Assembly: GCA_913031135.1 (NCBI GenBank)
Contig: CAJWEH010000004.1
Span: 1 to 37,589, forward strand
Length of the DNA stretch: 37,589 bases
Direction of reading: 5' to 3'
From: an uncultured Puniceicoccaceae bacterium
GTDB taxonomy: Bacteria; Verrucomicrobiota; Verrucomicrobiia; Opitutales; Coraliomargaritaceae
The position numbers and the translations under genes are program-made. Below the pieces are notes generated by a model. It worked only from the letters and a program-made list of their open reading frames with translations. It was not told the origin of the DNA and did not search any database. Shown one piece after another: positions 37,453 through 37,589 of the stretch (position 1 is the stretch's first letter; each line of letters begins with the position of its first letter).

Positions 37453-37589
37453 ATGAAGTCCCCTCAAAAAATTGCAGTCATAGGCAGTGGTGTTGCCGGT
37501 TTAACAGCCGCATACTTACTCAATAAAAAACATGACGTTCATTTAATTGAAAAAGAAGATCGTATAGGAGGTCATACGAGAACTCTTGA
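37453..37589 (+). CDS. FAD-dependent oxidoreductase (start only)
   Basis: The first 45 residues of a gene that runs off the window. The N-terminus is a classical FAD-binding Rossmann fold: [17 protein letters not shown] (GxGxxG), [19 protein letters not shown] (the GG motif of amine-oxidase-like flavoproteins). Genes of this kind, annotated NAD/FAD-binding or amine oxidase, commonly accompany CFA-like methyltransferases and NTF2-like proteins in lipid-modification and singlet-oxygen clusters. It starts 5 bases after the methyltransferase stop. Confidence 0.85.
   Translation, partial: MKSPQKIAVIGSGVAGLTAAYLLNKKHDVHLIEKEDRIGGHTRTL

Overview
The window is a compact bacterial chromosome segment of low to moderate G+C content, with about 36 protein genes, one tRNA and the RNase P RNA. 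No transposase, integrase, phage gene or CRISPR array was seen. Gene content and style suggest a Verrucomicrobiota-like (Opitutae-type) bacterium: a GSII-type glutamine synthetase, a 31-residue mS38/bTHX-like basic protein, stand-alone CoaB, long PstC and PstA with periplasmic insertions, and few Shine-Dalgarno sites. That placement is an inference, not a measurement.

Layout. 1-939: the 3' end of a secretin (GspD/PilQ type) and a secreted proline-rich protein. 1075-1148: tRNA-Cys. 1279-6757: a small unknown protein, glycogen phosphorylase, a possible permuted ATP-grasp protein, and prfB with its programmed +1 frameshift intact. 6838-9456: a PAS histidine kinase overlapping coaB, and a VC0807-like membrane protein; this block has reversed G/C strand skew. 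9467-14430: citrate synthase downstream of hisD-hisC-hisB-hisH. 14557-20152: guaA, a membrane-anchored zinc-ribbon microprotein and smc. 20294-23565: a LOG-family protein, KdsD-like isomerase, mS38/bTHX-like protein, an unusual RluA-like pseudouridine synthase and rpsT. 23632-23976: rnpB. 24033-30467: a phosphate island with a PiT-like permease divergent from pstS-pstC-pstA-pstB-phoU. 30486-33219: a lysine-rich protein with a carbohydrate-binding-like domain, a DUF374 acyltransferase and glycyl-tRNA synthetase. 33221-34515: a tiny kinase-like protein overlapping a PP2C phosphatase. 34706-35725: glutamine synthetase behind a consensus sigma-54 promoter. 35791-37589: an NTF2-like lipoprotein divergent from a CFA-synthase-like methyltransferase, followed by the start of an FAD-dependent oxidoreductase.

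Most genes are housekeeping. The points most worth checking are the PST system, whose PstB has lost the canonical LSGGQ signature while PstC and PstA carry large extracytoplasmic insertions; the minimal kinase/PP2C overlapping pair; the histone-tail-like protein with a starch-binding-like domain; the sigma-54 promoter on glutamine synthetase; and the skew-reversed block at 6.84-9.46 kb. No complete new multi-gene defence or mobile system was seen.
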